Shown: positions 26,430 to 35,387 of the stretch, in pieces
How the letters are laid out: the number at the start of each line of letters is the position of its first letter
How positions within the stretch are numbered: the stretch's first letter is position 1
Assembly: GCA_031082315.1 (NCBI GenBank)
Contig: JAVHLC010000004.1
Coordinates: 62,001-126,000 of the forward strand
Reading direction: 5' to 3'
Origin: Thermodesulfobacteriota bacterium
GTDB taxonomy: Bacteria; Desulfobacterota; QYQD01
DNA: 64,000 nucleotides
Translations under genes and position numbers: made by a program
Notes under the pieces: generated by a model
What the model saw: the letters and a program-made list of their open reading frames with translations, nothing else
Database searches by the model: none
Told to the model about the DNA's origin: nothing

Positions 26430-26457
26430 TTATCGGAAGGCAGGGGGGATCACTTGA
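26430..26457 (-). promoter_or_regulatory. Sigma-28-like promoter of flagellin
   Basis: On the minus strand: TCAAGTGA, 12 bp, TCCGATAA. This differs from the consensus by one base in each key box and has the same 12-bp spacing as the motAB promoter. It gives a leader of about 170 nt for the flagellin mRNA. Confidence 0.55.
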
Positions 26458-26517
26458 ATTTTTTTAACAATTTAGATTTTTGGATCAGGAACTCAAGAAA
26501 TCAAGAATAGAACAGCT

Positions 26518-26564
26518 CGGTGAACGGTGAACGGTAAACGAATATTAGCGGTGAACGGTTGTTG
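26518..26564. repeat. CCGTTNN array (family A) at the end of a GT2 gene
   Basis: Inverted-orientation units GGTGAAC GGTGAAC GGTAAAC GAATATTAGC GGTGAAC GGTTGTT. It encodes the C-terminal TTTVHR and the TAA stop (26545-26547) of the glycosyltransferase gene. A fragment with TTCCTGNN-like units precedes it at 26483-26512. Confidence 0.7.
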
Positions 26565-27870
26565 TCTCCTCATTCAACCTCGTTTTGATCTTTTCCAGGT
26601 GTGCCTTTGCGGTCGGGTCATCAGGGTTGATAGTCAGGACTTTTTGGAAAAACTGCGCCGCGGTCTGTGCATCTCCAAACGTGAGAGATACTTCTCCGAG
26701 CAGGTTGTAGGCGGCAACAAGGTTGCCCCCGGTTTTGATTTCCCTCTCCAGGGCGCTTATGGCGGCATCAGGCATATTCTTTTTCAAAAACAGGATTGCC
26801 TTATAATAATTAATGTTGGGGTAATCTTCCTGGATCTCTGAGACATGTTCTATGCTTTTCAAGGACTTATCCCAGTACCCGAGGGCAAAGTAAACCTGGC
26901 CGAGGAGAAAAAAGATGGCCGGATGCCTGATACCATTATGGATTCCCTTGTCCAAAACAGAAGCGGCCTCGTCATAGCATTGCCCGGAGTAATAAATCTG
27001 CGCCAGGTTGTGACACGCCCCGAGATGATCCGGTTTTCTCACAAGAACCCACGAATATTCCTCTCCGGCTTCCTTTCGCCGGCCGAGCCTGTCAAGGGAC
27101 AACCCACGGTTAAAACGCAGTTCGACCATTTCGGGAAACAGCGCCATGCCCCTGTTTGAGACTTCCAGGGCCAGGTCGGGCATCCCGATATCCAGGTATT
27201 GATCCGCGAGCCCCTTATAGGCCACCGGGTCGTGCGGATTGTCCTTCAGCCTTTCTTCACCGAGTTTCAGATATAATTCCTGTTTGTGTCTTATGCGATC
27301 TTTTCTGGCCTTGCCGTAGTGATGGATGGGAATGCCCGTATTGAAAAGGGCCCTTTTTGCCTGCTGAAAGGATCCTGTTACAGTCTCATGAACTTTCCCG
27401 GTAAAATATATATCAGGGTCGTTCCTGAAGAGGCGAATCAAATCATTGGCTATAAAACCGGGATACCCCCTTCCTTCTTCGTAATCATCCGGATTGACTG
27501 TGACATTGGCCAGGTTAAGGGTGCTCTCATAATTTCTTAGAGTAAACAGGAAGCCGTCTGCATTTGTGGAAGAGAGGAGTGCCTTGATCTTGTCCCGATC
27601 TCTCTCTGCAATCACCTCATCTGCATCCATAATCAGTATCCAATCGCCGGTGGCATAGGTGATAGACTGATTACGGTGTTTGCTGTAGTCGTTTTCCCAG
27701 GGGTGGTGATAAATTTTTGCCTTGTAGCTCTTCGCGATATCAACGGTCTTGTCGGTTGATCCGGTGTCCACAATGACGATCTCATCAACTAGTGTCTTGA
27801 CACTGTCAAGACACTGAGAAAGAAAATCCTCCTCGTCTTTTGTGATCATGCATAATGAAATAGTATCCAT
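26545..27870 (-). CDS. Family 2 glycosyltransferase with TPR repeats
   Basis: 441 residues. The N-terminal GT-A domain has LCMITKDEEDFLSQCLDSV, VDEIVIVDTGSTDKTVDIA, and the metal-binding DAD in DWILIMDADEV. After about residue 190 come tetratricopeptide repeats (ERLKDNPHDPVAYKGLADQYL, HPAIFFLLGQVYFALGYWDKS, TAAQFFQKVLTINPDDPTAKA). This GT2-TPR layout is common in clusters that decorate flagellin or other surface proteins. It is next to flagellin, which suggests that target. Its C-terminal residues TTTVHR are repeat-encoded. Confidence 0.92.
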   Translation of the reverse strand: MDTISLCMITKDEEDFLSQCLDSVKTLVDEIVIVDTGSTDKTVDIAKSYKAKIYHHPWENDYSKHRNQSITYATGDWILIMDADEVIAERDRDKIKALLSSTNADGFLFTLRNYESTLNLANVTVNPDDYEEGRGYPGFIANDLIRLFRNDPDIYFTGKVHETVTGSFQQAKRALFNTGIPIHHYGKARKDRIRHKQELYLKLGEERLKDNPHDPVAYKGLADQYLDIGMPDLALEVSNRGMALFPEMVELRFNRGLSLDRLGRRKEAGEEYSWVLVRKPDHLGACHNLAQIYYSGQCYDEAASVLDKGIHNGIRHPAIFFLLGQVYFALGYWDKSLKSIEHVSEIQEDYPNINYYKAILFLKKNMPDAAISALEREIKTGGNLVAAYNLLGEVSLTFGDAQTAAQFFQKVLTINPDDPTAKAHLEKIKTRLNEETTTVHR

Positions 27871-27884
27871 CCGATCTCCATATA

Positions 27885-28235
27885 TTAAATCTGGAACTCA
27901 GGAACTCATAAAAAGAAAATACAAAAATCTCACCTTAATCTGGGACTCACGAACTCATGAAAGAACAGAGCAGCCAGAAGCCGAACTGCTTAAAATTAAT
28001 TGCTCAAAAATACTTTCCTGGTAGCAATTAGATTTTTGAAAGTCTGTCGTAAATGCGACGCCCCTCCAGAGGCAGGTCTTCGAGTTGTAAAGCATGAAGT
28101 GTTACCACTTATATGAATGAATCTGGAACTCAAAAAATCAGGAATGGAACAGCATTTTTTCATGAGTTCCTGATTTCCAGATTCAAACGTCTTCCTGAAT
28201 CTTTTCAAGCTCTCTCCTTCCTGATTTCTTGATTA
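27885..28235. repeat. Family F repeat element (TTCCTGNN), copy 1
   Basis: Built of 8-bp units related to TTCCTGAG/TTCCTGAT and their reverse complements (GGAACTCA). Inside is unique-looking DNA shared with the copies at 42.7, 53.2 and 55.3 kb, including CAGAAGCCGAACTGCT, TTTTGAAAGTCTGTCGTAAA and GTTACCACTTATATGAATGA. It accounts for the 377-bp gap; there is no convincing gene. Confidence 0.75.
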
Positions 28236-28247
28236 AAAAATTCAAAA

Positions 28248-28655
28248 TTATGTTTCACCGTCTTCGAAAACTGCTGTTTTATCCTGAAAAAACTCACGTC
28301 CGACTCTCTTAACCGTCAGCGGCATAGAGGCAAAATTGAGCAACAGGCCGCTTCCCGCCTGGGTTGCTTTCATGTAGGAACGTACTGTAGCAAAATGGAT
28401 ATTCTCCAAGGCTTTGATTGCCTTGAGTTCAACGACGACAGTGTGGGCAACTAACAGATCCATGCGGTGCTCCCCGACTATCTTTGCGCGATATATAATC
28501 GCAATGGGTTTCTGCCTTTCGTAGGGAACTTTTAGAAGGTCTAGCTCGATACAAAGGGCTTCCTCGTATATTGATTCCAGAAAACCTGGCCCAAGCTCCC
28601 GGTGTACGGCAATAGCAGCAGCAATAATCTTTCCGGTCAAATCCTTGTCATCCAT
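28248..28655 (-). CDS. GxxExxY protein (divergent copy)
   Basis: 135 residues. The family motif is GPGFLESIYEEAL (G-x-x-E-x-x-Y), followed by YERQKPIAIIYRAKIVGEHRMDLLV and VVELKAIKAL. The spaced D, E and K of this stretch resemble a PD-(D/E)XK nuclease core, but the activity of this family is not established. ATG 28655 with AAAGGA upstream is preferred; an upstream extension to 28703 would be read from an array. TTCCTGNN arrays lie on both sides, as for the other small cargo-like genes in the window. Confidence 0.88.
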   Translation of the reverse strand: MDDKDLTGKIIAAAIAVHRELGPGFLESIYEEALCIELDLLKVPYERQKPIAIIYRAKIVGEHRMDLLVAHTVVVELKAIKALENIHFATVRSYMKATQAGSGLLLNFASMPLTVKRVGREFFQDKTAVFEDGET

Positions 28656-28674
28656 CGGTCCTTTCTTTCCTGAG

Positions 28675-28800
28675 TCACTGGTTGTTGGCTTTAATTTCCT
28701 CATTTCCTGAGTTCTTGAGTTCCTGATTTAATATCACCCTCTTCTTTCCTGGGTTCCATATTAGCCTATTTGGTCTTCTTGATTTCCTGAGTTCCTGATT
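28675..28800. repeat. TTCCTGNN arrays (family F) flanking the GxxExxY gene
   Basis: Units TTCCTCAT TTCCTGAG TTCTTGAG TTCCTGAT at about 28698-28731 and TTCCTGAG TTCCTGAT at about 28781-28800. The second group encodes the end of the downstream glycosyltransferase (from ESGTQEIK to the stop at 28766). Confidence 0.7.
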
Positions 28801-30331
28801 CTAAAATCGCCTTAAATTTATACTTAATTAAATCAATAATGGTCACGTAATCCCCCGCTTCCATCGCCCGGCAGGCCTCGTTCAGCCCCGGAGCCAGAAG
28901 TTGAATCGTTTCCGGATTATTATCACCGGACTGTCGACCTTTCAAAAAATCCACAAACCTGCCCAAACGATCAAAATACTCAGGTAAAGTCTCTAAAAAG
29001 CTTTCTTTGTTTCCTTCATAGAACTTCTTAATGATATTGTCCCCTCGTTGGACCAAAGCGCTGGCAGCGGACTCCAGGATGCTTCCGCGGTCCAACTCTC
29101 TTCCCGGTTCTCTTGAAAAAAGCATACCAGATTCTCGATGTTCTGAATTGACTTTATCTATGGGGACTAAAAGCTGATCATGACCGGGCTGCGTAAATGT
29201 CATATATAAACGGACGTCGTCGTCCGGCCAAGAGAGAGGGGTGCATGGATATCTTTTCATTGCCTCGGCAATCTCTAACGCCCCGTAAACATGTTCTGGC
29301 GTAATTGCCTTTCGACATCTGTGTCCGAAAGCACAATCTTCTGGATTCGAACAGGGCGCACAAGGTTCGTCTGCGTACAACACGAGGTGTCCTGTCCCAT
29401 ACGGCCCAGTCTCCCAGGGATAGGCAGTGCCGTAGAAAAGGGCTATAACCGGTGTCCCCACTGAAGCGGCCATGTGCATGGTGCCGGTATCACCGGTAAT
29501 CAAATACTGACATCGTTCAAGCACCCCGCCCAGGGTCTTGAGAGTCGTTTTCCCGATTAAATCAACGACACGGCTGTTTTCTTTGCTGAGATTGCGCCGA
29601 ATGACTTCGGCCAGGCATTTCTCATCATCGCTGCCGAGCAGGACCACCTTTGTATCTCTGGCGTTAACAAGCCATTTGATGACATGGCCATAATTCCCGG
29701 CGCCCCACTGACGGAACGAGCGCGCTGCACCCATCTGCACAGCGACGGGCGACTCGTCCTCCCGTACGCCTCCTGCCATAAGGAGGGCATCCGCCTCCCA
29801 GCGATCTGTTTCCTGTATATAAAAAGCCATGTCCCCGCAGCCAGGCGGCATGCCGGCTATGTGACAGGCCCAATCAACCAGATTTCGCCGGTTGGCCTTC
29901 CGATTCGTCCGTATTATCTCGAAGAGCGCTTTCGACGCTTCGTCTTCAAAAATAAATCCACGCTCGGGGCAAAAAACTCCCCCCCGTATTTCTTCAGCGC
30001 CTATCAGCCCGGCCACAATGCCGCCGATCTCATATTGGCGGTTGACGATCAGTCGGAAATTCTTCTCTCTCAGTTCACGAATAAGATCGTAGATTTCGTT
30101 GTAGATTTGGGCGTAGCGTTCAGGCCTGTTCTTCAGATACCACCGGTATTGCTTTTCCGGTATGCAAACTATCTGATCAATATTTGGATTAGCGGACAGC
30201 AAATCCACTGTGTCGCGACCGGTGAGAAATGTGATCTTGCACCCCGGGTGCTTTTGCTTCAGCCCTTCCAGCATTGGCGTCAGCTGAAGCACATCGCCAA
30301 ACCTATGCATCCTTATGACAAGGATATTCAT
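28766..30331 (-). CDS. Family 9 glycosyltransferase
   Basis: 521 residues; the GT9 (heptosyltransferase-like, GT-B) part covers about 1-370. It starts NILVIRMHRFGDVLQLTPML. The nucleotide-sugar half has VAVQMGAARSFRQWGAGNYG, VVLLGSDDEKCL, and LITGDTGTMHMAASVGTPVIALF, then a Cys-rich stretch ADEPCAPCSNPEDCAFGHRC. The C-terminal ~130 residues are an extra helical region of unknown role. A related arrangement is in the GT9 at 53.5 kb. The end (ESGTQEIKKTK) is repeat-encoded. It overlaps the next gene upstream by 4 bp. Confidence 0.92.
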   Translation of the reverse strand: MNILVIRMHRFGDVLQLTPMLEGLKQKHPGCKITFLTGRDTVDLLSANPNIDQIVCIPEKQYRWYLKNRPERYAQIYNEIYDLIRELREKNFRLIVNRQYEIGGIVAGLIGAEEIRGGVFCPERGFIFEDEASKALFEIIRTNRKANRRNLVDWACHIAGMPPGCGDMAFYIQETDRWEADALLMAGGVREDESPVAVQMGAARSFRQWGAGNYGHVIKWLVNARDTKVVLLGSDDEKCLAEVIRRNLSKENSRVVDLIGKTTLKTLGGVLERCQYLITGDTGTMHMAASVGTPVIALFYGTAYPWETGPYGTGHLVLYADEPCAPCSNPEDCAFGHRCRKAITPEHVYGALEIAEAMKRYPCTPLSWPDDDVRLYMTFTQPGHDQLLVPIDKVNSEHRESGMLFSREPGRELDRGSILESAASALVQRGDNIIKKFYEGNKESFLETLPEYFDRLGRFVDFLKGRQSGDNNPETIQLLAPGLNEACRAMEAGDYVTIIDLIKYKFKAILESGTQEIKKTK

Positions 30332-30945
30332 TGGGATATCATTTCATGAAACAGCCGCTGGACTCCTTTGGCCAGCGAGAGGTTTTCGCCTCGGCCGTCA
30401 TCCCCATTCAGCCGTATTCCGTATAGATGTTTTTCAAGCGCCCGGATTACAGGTTGATAAAACTCGGGATGAAGGGATGTTACCGGAAGAAAAATATGGT
30501 AAGAAAATGGGTTCTGGAGATCGTGAGGCAAAATCTGCTCTATTGCCCTTAAGTCTGAGCCGACAAGGAGGCGAATCGCGGTGCTGCCGATGATGTCCGA
30601 CAAATCGCTGACTTCCAATGCCAGACGAAATAAAGATTCGTCAGCCTCAATCAGGTAAAGCTGTTGCCAATCTTTGCGCCTTTTTAAGAGTGGGAGCACG
30701 TGGTATGTCAGACCAAGGCCAAGGATCACGATAGTTCGCTCGGATAGGTTTTGACAATCCACCCAGGCCCGTGCTTCTCTTTCCGGATTCACCCTGCTGT
30801 GGATGAACCGATATGTGCCGTCTTTCGCATGCTGTCTGACGGTAAAATGACCTGATTTCGTCCGAAGAATTTCGAAGGAGTCATCCGGGGCTGTGTCACG
30901 AACAGATCTTGCCAGGGACCTGTTTTTTTTAAGAAGTATATCCAT
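30328..30945 (-). CDS. Maf/DUF115 N-terminal-like protein (short)
   Basis: About 205 residues. It resembles only the N-terminal part of the adjacent 640-residue Maf protein: RTKSGHFTVRQHA near the start, ERTIVILGLGLTYHVLPLLKR, and LYLIEADESLFRLALEVSDL match IVIFLGLGLGYHARLFMR and IIIFEEDIALFRMTLEII there. It is therefore a truncated duplicate or a single-domain partner. ATG 30945 is chosen because the longer frame to 31062 would overlap the upstream gene by 100 bp. It is tightly coupled to both neighbours. Confidence 0.75.
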   Translation of the reverse strand: MDILLKKNRSLARSVRDTAPDDSFEILRTKSGHFTVRQHAKDGTYRFIHSRVNPEREARAWVDCQNLSERTIVILGLGLTYHVLPLLKRRKDWQQLYLIEADESLFRLALEVSDLSDIIGSTAIRLLVGSDLRAIEQILPHDLQNPFSYHIFLPVTSLHPEFYQPVIRALEKHLYGIRLNGDDGRGENLSLAKGVQRLFHEMISQ

Positions 30946-30961
30946 GTTCGGTGAAAAGTAA

Positions 30962-32884
30962 TCAGGCAACGGCGCCCCTCTCCCGCATGTCTTCAATGAA
31001 TTTTTCTTCCGCCTCTCCCATGACGTCCTCCGTGGAGACAAACAGCTGGCCGATAACACCAAGCCATTCTTTTATCATCAATATCTGGGATGAAAAGAGG
31101 CAGTCCTCATCAGAATATATCTCGGAGAGGAAGTTGAATTTATTGGCAAACCATAAAAGCTGGGGCTGCAGGGTGTGCAGCATGATGTCCTGGATGTTTT
31201 TATCTTTCAAATAGATGTCTAACGTTTCAAGAAATTTTGTGGCGATACCGCGCATGATTTCACTGTCGGGTTTTTTCCCGTTGTAAATAAATGGGTGCAC
31301 TATGTCCCTCTGTACAGTACGGGTCTCATCGTGAAAGTCTTTAAAACGGCCGATTAAATTCTGCAGGGATTCCCGGGTCGCATGAATGCGGGATAGGATT
31401 GCCGCATACTCTTTTTGTACATCCAGATCCTTATCAAAATTTGAAAGGGTCTCGTCAATGATCGCCTCCGGCTGGAATCTGTCCCGGCAATGCGCCTCGA
31501 TGGCCTCCCGGAAGGTCATGACTTTTGTTCCCCTTATTCGTGCTCCCCCCTCCGTCGCGTTGACACATAAACCGGGGTATTTTTGTATGTCTTCCTCGAA
31601 ATATTGTCTGAAGACATCCCATGCCCTGCATGTCTTGATGGTTCTCCCGTTGTTTCCTTCCACTTCTATGACATTCCCGTGGTAATAGTCATCACGTTCA
31701 CCAAAGGGCATACCCTTTACATGCGTGTCGCCGTCTTCGGCAAAGGCCAGGTCCTGCCCAATCATGATAATCGGATCGCAGCCAAGCACCTCGGCAACCT
31801 TGTACGCCATATTTCCCACGGAGGGGCCGAAGGATAACATACCCCTGTCCAGATGGAGCCATTCGAAGTGAGAAAAAGGTCTGTTGACAATAATTTTTTT
31901 TCCTTTGAAGCTGTCGAAAGTCCTCGGCTTGACGAGGGGGCAAAAAGCAAGGTGGATCCCTTCAAAATCGGGCACATTTTCATAGAAGATTTCCGTCCCG
32001 TCTGTCCTTTCCATGCTGACAACTATGTGGGGACGGATATTTCGCTTCATCAACGGCAAGAAGCTGGCATCACAACATACGATGAGGGCTCGATCACTGA
32101 GTTCCTTCAAAAGGTGCATATTTTTGTTCAGGGAAGGACCGGAGGCAACCGTTACGGCGGGACGCCCTTTGAATTTATCGTACAGGAGGTTGATGCCGGG
32201 GGTGGAGATAATATTCTTGAGATTGAAGAGCATATTCTCAAGACCCATAAAGGAATCAATCGGATCGTTTCCCGCCAGTACCATCTGTTGGCGGGTGGCC
32301 TGTTTCACCCTGTCAAGCACATTGAAATAGTAATCCCTGCTTAAAGTGATACTTGAGGGAATGGGGATGACCTTGATTGACCTCATGTAACTGTTAAAGT
32401 CATGCCTGATGAGATTCTTCGTCCTGATCTGCATCGCGGCTTCCGACGGTTCCTCAGCGACAAAAAGATATATATCCGGGTGGGAAATCACATAGGTGAG
32501 ATCTATTATCTCGAGCGTCATGCGAAATAATGCTATATCTTCTTCAAAGATAATAATCTTCTTCGTGTCGCAGGATTCGCCGTAATACCTCATGAACAGG
32601 CGGGCATGATAGCCTAATCCCAGTCCCAAAAAAATTACAATGGGGGCGTACCTGATATTCAACCTGTCCAGGTAGTCCTTGCACGATTCAGCGGGCTTGT
32701 CTCTGTCATAAAGCGCCAGGAAATCCGTATCCCTGGCAACTACAACATTCGGTTCTCCTGTTTTCGAACCGATGACCTTATATTTTGCTTCGTTACGACC
32801 GGTCTCTTTTACTCTTTCCGCGAGGACAGGGTACCTTTTTGCCAGCTCGGTCATGTTTTTTTCAAAAGGGGATGTGTTATGCAT
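30962..32884 (-). CDS. Motility accessory factor (Maf), DUF115 flagellin glycosyltransferase
   Basis: 640 residues. N-terminal Maf domain with PIVIFLGLGLGYHARLFMR. Central DUF115 domain with GRPAVTVASGPSLNKNMHLLKEL, VVSMERTDGTEIFY, GPSVGNMAYKVAEVLGCDPIIMIGQDLAFAEDG. The C-terminal region is helical. Maf proteins transfer nonulosonic acids such as pseudaminic or legionaminic acid to Ser/Thr of flagellin before export. Presence between flagellin and a pseudaminic acid pathway fits this job well. Its start overlaps the preceding gene's stop by 8 bp. Confidence 0.92.
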   Translation of the reverse strand: MHNTSPFEKNMTELAKRYPVLAERVKETGRNEAKYKVIGSKTGEPNVVVARDTDFLALYDRDKPAESCKDYLDRLNIRYAPIVIFLGLGLGYHARLFMRYYGESCDTKKIIIFEEDIALFRMTLEIIDLTYVISHPDIYLFVAEEPSEAAMQIRTKNLIRHDFNSYMRSIKVIPIPSSITLSRDYYFNVLDRVKQATRQQMVLAGNDPIDSFMGLENMLFNLKNIISTPGINLLYDKFKGRPAVTVASGPSLNKNMHLLKELSDRALIVCCDASFLPLMKRNIRPHIVVSMERTDGTEIFYENVPDFEGIHLAFCPLVKPRTFDSFKGKKIIVNRPFSHFEWLHLDRGMLSFGPSVGNMAYKVAEVLGCDPIIMIGQDLAFAEDGDTHVKGMPFGERDDYYHGNVIEVEGNNGRTIKTCRAWDVFRQYFEEDIQKYPGLCVNATEGGARIRGTKVMTFREAIEAHCRDRFQPEAIIDETLSNFDKDLDVQKEYAAILSRIHATRESLQNLIGRFKDFHDETRTVQRDIVHPFIYNGKKPDSEIMRGIATKFLETLDIYLKDKNIQDIMLHTLQPQLLWFANKFNFLSEIYSDEDCLFSSQILMIKEWLGVIGQLFVSTEDVMGEAEEKFIEDMRERGAVA

Positions 32885-35375
32885 TGGCGGACACCTCTAC
32901 GGACTCATTGGTTCTATTTAAAAAATTGGTCATTTTTTCAATTTCCGATTTTCTTGTCATATTATTCTTTATAATGAAGTCGACAATCCTGCCGCATAGT
33001 GATGCCGCCTCAGCCCTGTTTTCGCTAATAAAATGGCGGCCTAATTTCGAAAAAAGTATCCCCATGTCCGCGAAGTCATTGATTGTCATGGACAGATCAA
33101 TATTTTCATCCCGCATAATATCGGCAACCGCACCTATGGCGCCTTCGAATTCTCCGCCTTTGACGAGAGCGTAAATTCCACCTATCTTGTATCTGCTGTT
33201 CCACGTATCTTCCTCCCGGGCTTCAATAAGGAATTGAACGCCTTCCTCCTGGTCTCCCGTTTCCATCAGGGCCATACCCAGGAGGTAGCAGGCCTTTGCG
33301 ATGCCCTCCCTTTCCATCGTTGATTTTATGGCCTCCATACGGTTCCTGAGGATTTTACATACATTCTCGTACTTACGTTCCACAAAGCTGAGTTCCGCCT
33401 TTGCGAGAATCATCTCCATGGAATCAGGGAATTGTTCCAGTGTCTTATCAATAATGTTTCCCAGATTTTCGGTCTTGCCGATCATTGAATAGAGAGAAAT
33501 GATCTTTGCCACGATCAGGGGGTTTTCTAACTCGGCCTTTTGCAGCCATACAAGAGCCTCCTGGGGCTGATCAATCTTCAGGAAAAACAGGGCGCCCCGC
33601 AGGGCTGTTTCAGGATCGCTAATAGAGTCGTATGTGTTTCGGACGGCCGCTTCTTTTCTCTGATTCCTGAATTTTCGATCAGATTTTGAATGTGTAATTT
33701 TAAATATCTCATTCGGTTTTATCGATATCCCCTCTTTGGCAAGCGATGCTTCTACACTTTCAAAGACCCTGCCTTCGAAACAAATGGCTTCGCGGGCGGG
33801 AAAAAGTCTTACGGGATACCCGGGTTTATTTATTTTTGGAAGGCGCAACATAACCGCCGTTTCTTCGTCTTCGTCCTCCTCCTCTACGGATACAAGAAAG
33901 GCAATGTCCTGCTTCACCGGTAGAATCTGTTTGGTAAGGGCCAGTTTAATCCTGTCTCTCGGATCTATGAACTCGTCTGCATCAAGACACAGGATATAAT
34001 CACACTTCGCCTCCCGAAGGCCGATATTCCTTGCCTTTGAAAAATCGTTTTCCCAGGGTATGTCTATCACCCTTGCGTTGAACTTTCTTATGATTTTTTT
34101 TGTGTCATCCGTTGATCCCGTATCAACAACGATTATTTCGTCGGCGATTCCGAAAACAGATTCCAGCGCCCTTCCGATGGTTGTCGCTTCATCCCTCGCA
34201 ATCATGCAAACGCTTAATGTCGCCGGCTTCCATTCGTCACAGTCAACAGCCTGAACGATTATATCGTTGAATTTGTCATAATCCGACTCCAGCGCGCGTT
34301 TAAGGCAGGAAAGGGCCTCTCCCTTTTTGCCCTGTAGCAGGTAAACCTTGCCCAAAAGCGACAGGATTTCTTTTAAATTTTCATCAGAACACGATGTTCT
34401 ATACTTTTCAAAGCAGAAAACGGCCCTGTCAATATCGAAAAGATTGGCATAGAGGATGCCCGCGATCTTGAAGGGGTTTGATGTATCAAAAAATCCCCAT
34501 TTTTTTTGCCACGCCTCAAAGAAATCCCGGGCCTCCTGAAATCGGCCGAATTGACCGAGATAGTGGAGCAGGGTCATGTACATCCTTTCACTGCCGAATC
34601 CCATGGCCAGTCCCTTGTAATATCGGCCCACATCCTTTTTTGTCAGGACGCTGAAGATGATATACTCATCTCCCAGCTCGGGCATGCCCTCATCTTTTTT
34701 GGGACTGCAGGATATTTCCCCCTTGAGGTATTTTATCTGAATATCTATGTCCCTTAGGTGGTCGTCTTTTTCCTTTCGCGTTGCCCTCCGCCGACACGGG
34801 AGGACACGGAGGCCAGGCAGCATCTTACTGCTGAACGAAAAAATATCTTCTTTAGACTGGCTCATCATGAACTTTACGAATTTTGCGAAGTGGTCCCGAT
34901 GAACGAGCCTGGCTTCAATGGTCGAGATGTTGGCAGCCTCCCCCATATCTCGGTACTGTTCGTTCATTTTTAACCATTGGAATGCATCCAGCACGTCGGG
35001 TTCGATATTTTTTTCAATAAGCAGACTGTATCCTTTCACGGAGTTTTGGCTGTAGATACTGTCGAGTCGCAGGTCTGGCCGGGGGGCGGGTCTTTCATCG
35101 GGCCTCAAAAAGAGAATCCATTGAGAGATGCATAAATTATCTAATGATTGTCCCCTTTTTGCCGTCTTGACGCCTTTTTTTTCGGCGGTAGCAACGCTCC
35201 CGTCCATTGACTCCAGATCGAGATAGACTATACTGCTGCTTAATTTAAGACATTCATCGATGCACTCTTCCAGAAACTCCTCTTTGTCTTTGCCGATGAT
35301 AACTATCGATAGATTATTTGCCGTCTTGACCTTTTCTTTCATGTTCCTCTTATGTTTTTCTTTACCCTTCTTCAT
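32877..35375 (-). CDS. Large glycosyltransferase with two GT2 domains and TPRs
   Basis: 832 residues. An N-terminal GT2-like domain looks degenerate (LSIVIIGKDKEEFLEECID, VYLDLESMDGSVATAEKKG, WILFLRPDERP in place of a DXD). A central GT2 domain at about 390-490 is intact (LSVCMIARDEATTIGRALES, DEIIVVDTGSTDDTKKI, YILCLDADEF). TPR-like helices lie between and after. It is co-directional and overlaps the Maf gene, so both probably act on the same acceptor. The split between a dead and a live catalytic domain is an inference from motifs. Confidence 0.88.
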   Translation of the reverse strand: MKKGKEKHKRNMKEKVKTANNLSIVIIGKDKEEFLEECIDECLKLSSSIVYLDLESMDGSVATAEKKGVKTAKRGQSLDNLCISQWILFLRPDERPAPRPDLRLDSIYSQNSVKGYSLLIEKNIEPDVLDAFQWLKMNEQYRDMGEAANISTIEARLVHRDHFAKFVKFMMSQSKEDIFSFSSKMLPGLRVLPCRRRATRKEKDDHLRDIDIQIKYLKGEISCSPKKDEGMPELGDEYIIFSVLTKKDVGRYYKGLAMGFGSERMYMTLLHYLGQFGRFQEARDFFEAWQKKWGFFDTSNPFKIAGILYANLFDIDRAVFCFEKYRTSCSDENLKEILSLLGKVYLLQGKKGEALSCLKRALESDYDKFNDIIVQAVDCDEWKPATLSVCMIARDEATTIGRALESVFGIADEIIVVDTGSTDDTKKIIRKFNARVIDIPWENDFSKARNIGLREAKCDYILCLDADEFIDPRDRIKLALTKQILPVKQDIAFLVSVEEEDEDEETAVMLRLPKINKPGYPVRLFPAREAICFEGRVFESVEASLAKEGISIKPNEIFKITHSKSDRKFRNQRKEAAVRNTYDSISDPETALRGALFFLKIDQPQEALVWLQKAELENPLIVAKIISLYSMIGKTENLGNIIDKTLEQFPDSMEMILAKAELSFVERKYENVCKILRNRMEAIKSTMEREGIAKACYLLGMALMETGDQEEGVQFLIEAREEDTWNSRYKIGGIYALVKGGEFEGAIGAVADIMRDENIDLSMTINDFADMGILFSKLGRHFISENRAEAASLCGRIVDFIIKNNMTRKSEIEKMTNFLNRTNESVEVSANA

Positions 35376-35387
35376 CTGACAACTCCG

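Noticed and set aside
27996-28208. 70-codon frame within family F copy 1
   Set aside because: Repeat DNA; its start and composition follow the TTCCTGNN units and it is not preserved in the other copies.
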